Positions 5,909 through 6,011 of a DNA stretch of 6,011 bases are shown here, one piece after another. The stretch comes from Acidobacteriota bacterium. Lineage in GTDB: Bacteria > Acidobacteriota > Holophagae > Thermotomaculales > Thermotomaculaceae. The notes beneath the pieces are model-generated. The model did not search any database, had not been told where the DNA came from, and saw only the letters and a list, made by a program, of their open reading frames with translations. The stretch lies in the NCBI GenBank assembly GCA_027067895.1, contig JAMOUY010000367.1:1-6011 (forward strand). The letters run 5' to 3'. The translations under genes were made by a program, and so were the position numbers. Within the stretch, counting starts at the first letter, position 1. Each line of letters begins with the position of its first letter.

Positions 5909-5966
5909 AAACAACAAAAATAAGCGTGCCTATTTAAGCCAGTTTAAATATCTTCAAACAAAAACA

Positions 5967-6008
5967 GGCAATTCTGCCGACTTGTTTCTGCTTATCGGCA
6001 GAATTGCC
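5967..6008. repeat. Paired GGCA-N4-TGCC dyads, candidate activator enhancer sites (UAS)
   Basis: Two copies of a dyad, GGCAATTCTGCC (5967-5978) and GGCAGAATTGCC (5997-6008), have centres 30 bp apart, about three helical turns. They lie roughly 132 and 162 bp upstream of the predicted sigma-54 start site, a typical position for NtrC-family enhancers. The second dyad extends by one base pair on each side (CGGCA/TGCCG). The copies are inverted to each other, so they also form a 14-bp perfect stem (5967-5980 with 5995-6008) around a 14-nt loop. On the minus strand this stem is followed by TGTTTTTGTTT, so it could instead be a terminator for a gene to the right of the window. Binding by the regulator encoded here is inference. 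Confidence 0.6.
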
Positions 6009-6011
6009 GAA

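Noticed and set aside
5918..5948. Second sigma-54-like motif on the minus strand (TGGCTTAAATAGGC and AGGCACG nearby)
   Set aside because: The first has GG-N9-GC spacing and no CACG; the second lacks GC at the -12 position. Only the 5851-5867 site satisfies both elements.
5932..5949. ATTTAA/TTAAAT inverted repeat, considered as an IHF or operator site
   Set aside because: Six-base A/T arms are likely by chance, and no match to the IHF consensus was found between the enhancer pair and the promoter.
1..6011. CRISPR arrays, insertion sequences, tRNA genes, pseudogenes
   Set aside because: No regularly spaced direct repeats, transposase-like frames, terminal inverted repeats, cloverleaf sequence or broken reading frames were seen.

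Overview
This is an AT-rich bacterial window in which every recognisable gene lies on the minus strand, so transcription runs from right to left. The organism is probably Gram-negative. The support for that is a sigma-54 activator, a sigma-54 type promoter, an exported protein with a Sec signal peptide and a membrane sensor kinase. The AT-rich, Lys/Ile/Phe-rich coding style fits several anaerobic or thermophilic lineages (Deferribacterota-like, for example), but no marker here fixes the taxonomy and I do not assign one.

Right end (about 5811-6011): a regulatory region. It holds two copies of a GGCA-N4-TGCC dyad whose centres are 30 bp apart, and a good -24/-12 (sigma-54) promoter with exact GG-N10-GC spacing. 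The dyads sit about 130 and 160 bp upstream of the predicted start site, where an NtrC-type enhancer would be expected. They also form a long hairpin that could be a terminator of an upstream gene. The promoter faces a gene for an exported ferritin-like DUF2202 protein (4683-5810), which ends at a clear intrinsic terminator (4631-4654).

Middle (383-4596): three tightly packed genes. They encode a three-helix membrane protein resembling DUF4405 cytochrome-b-like proteins with a duplicated periplasmic C-terminal module, a PAS-containing sensor histidine kinase, and its sigma-54-dependent NtrC-family response regulator. An extended -10 promoter may start this operon just after the terminator. 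The simplest model is that the kinase/regulator pair senses an envelope signal (redox or metal would fit the neighbours, but this is inference) and the regulator drives the sigma-54 promoter of the DUF2202 gene. Read-through would then give lower expression of the membrane protein and of the two-component system itself.

Left end (1-382): no protein gene. It looks like the promoter and leader region of a ribosomal RNA operon that leaves the window to the left. There are three tandem sigma-70 promoters, each with a perfect TTGACA and an A-tract UP-like element, then a boxA-like antitermination sequence and a small hairpin with a U8 tract. The 16S gene itself is not in the window, so this reading is an inference from the control signals.

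Several start codons needed judgement. The longest frames of the DUF2202 and DUF4405-like genes begin at TTG codons inside or upstream of their Shine-Dalgarno sequences, so the downstream ATG was chosen. The kinase most likely does start at TTG.
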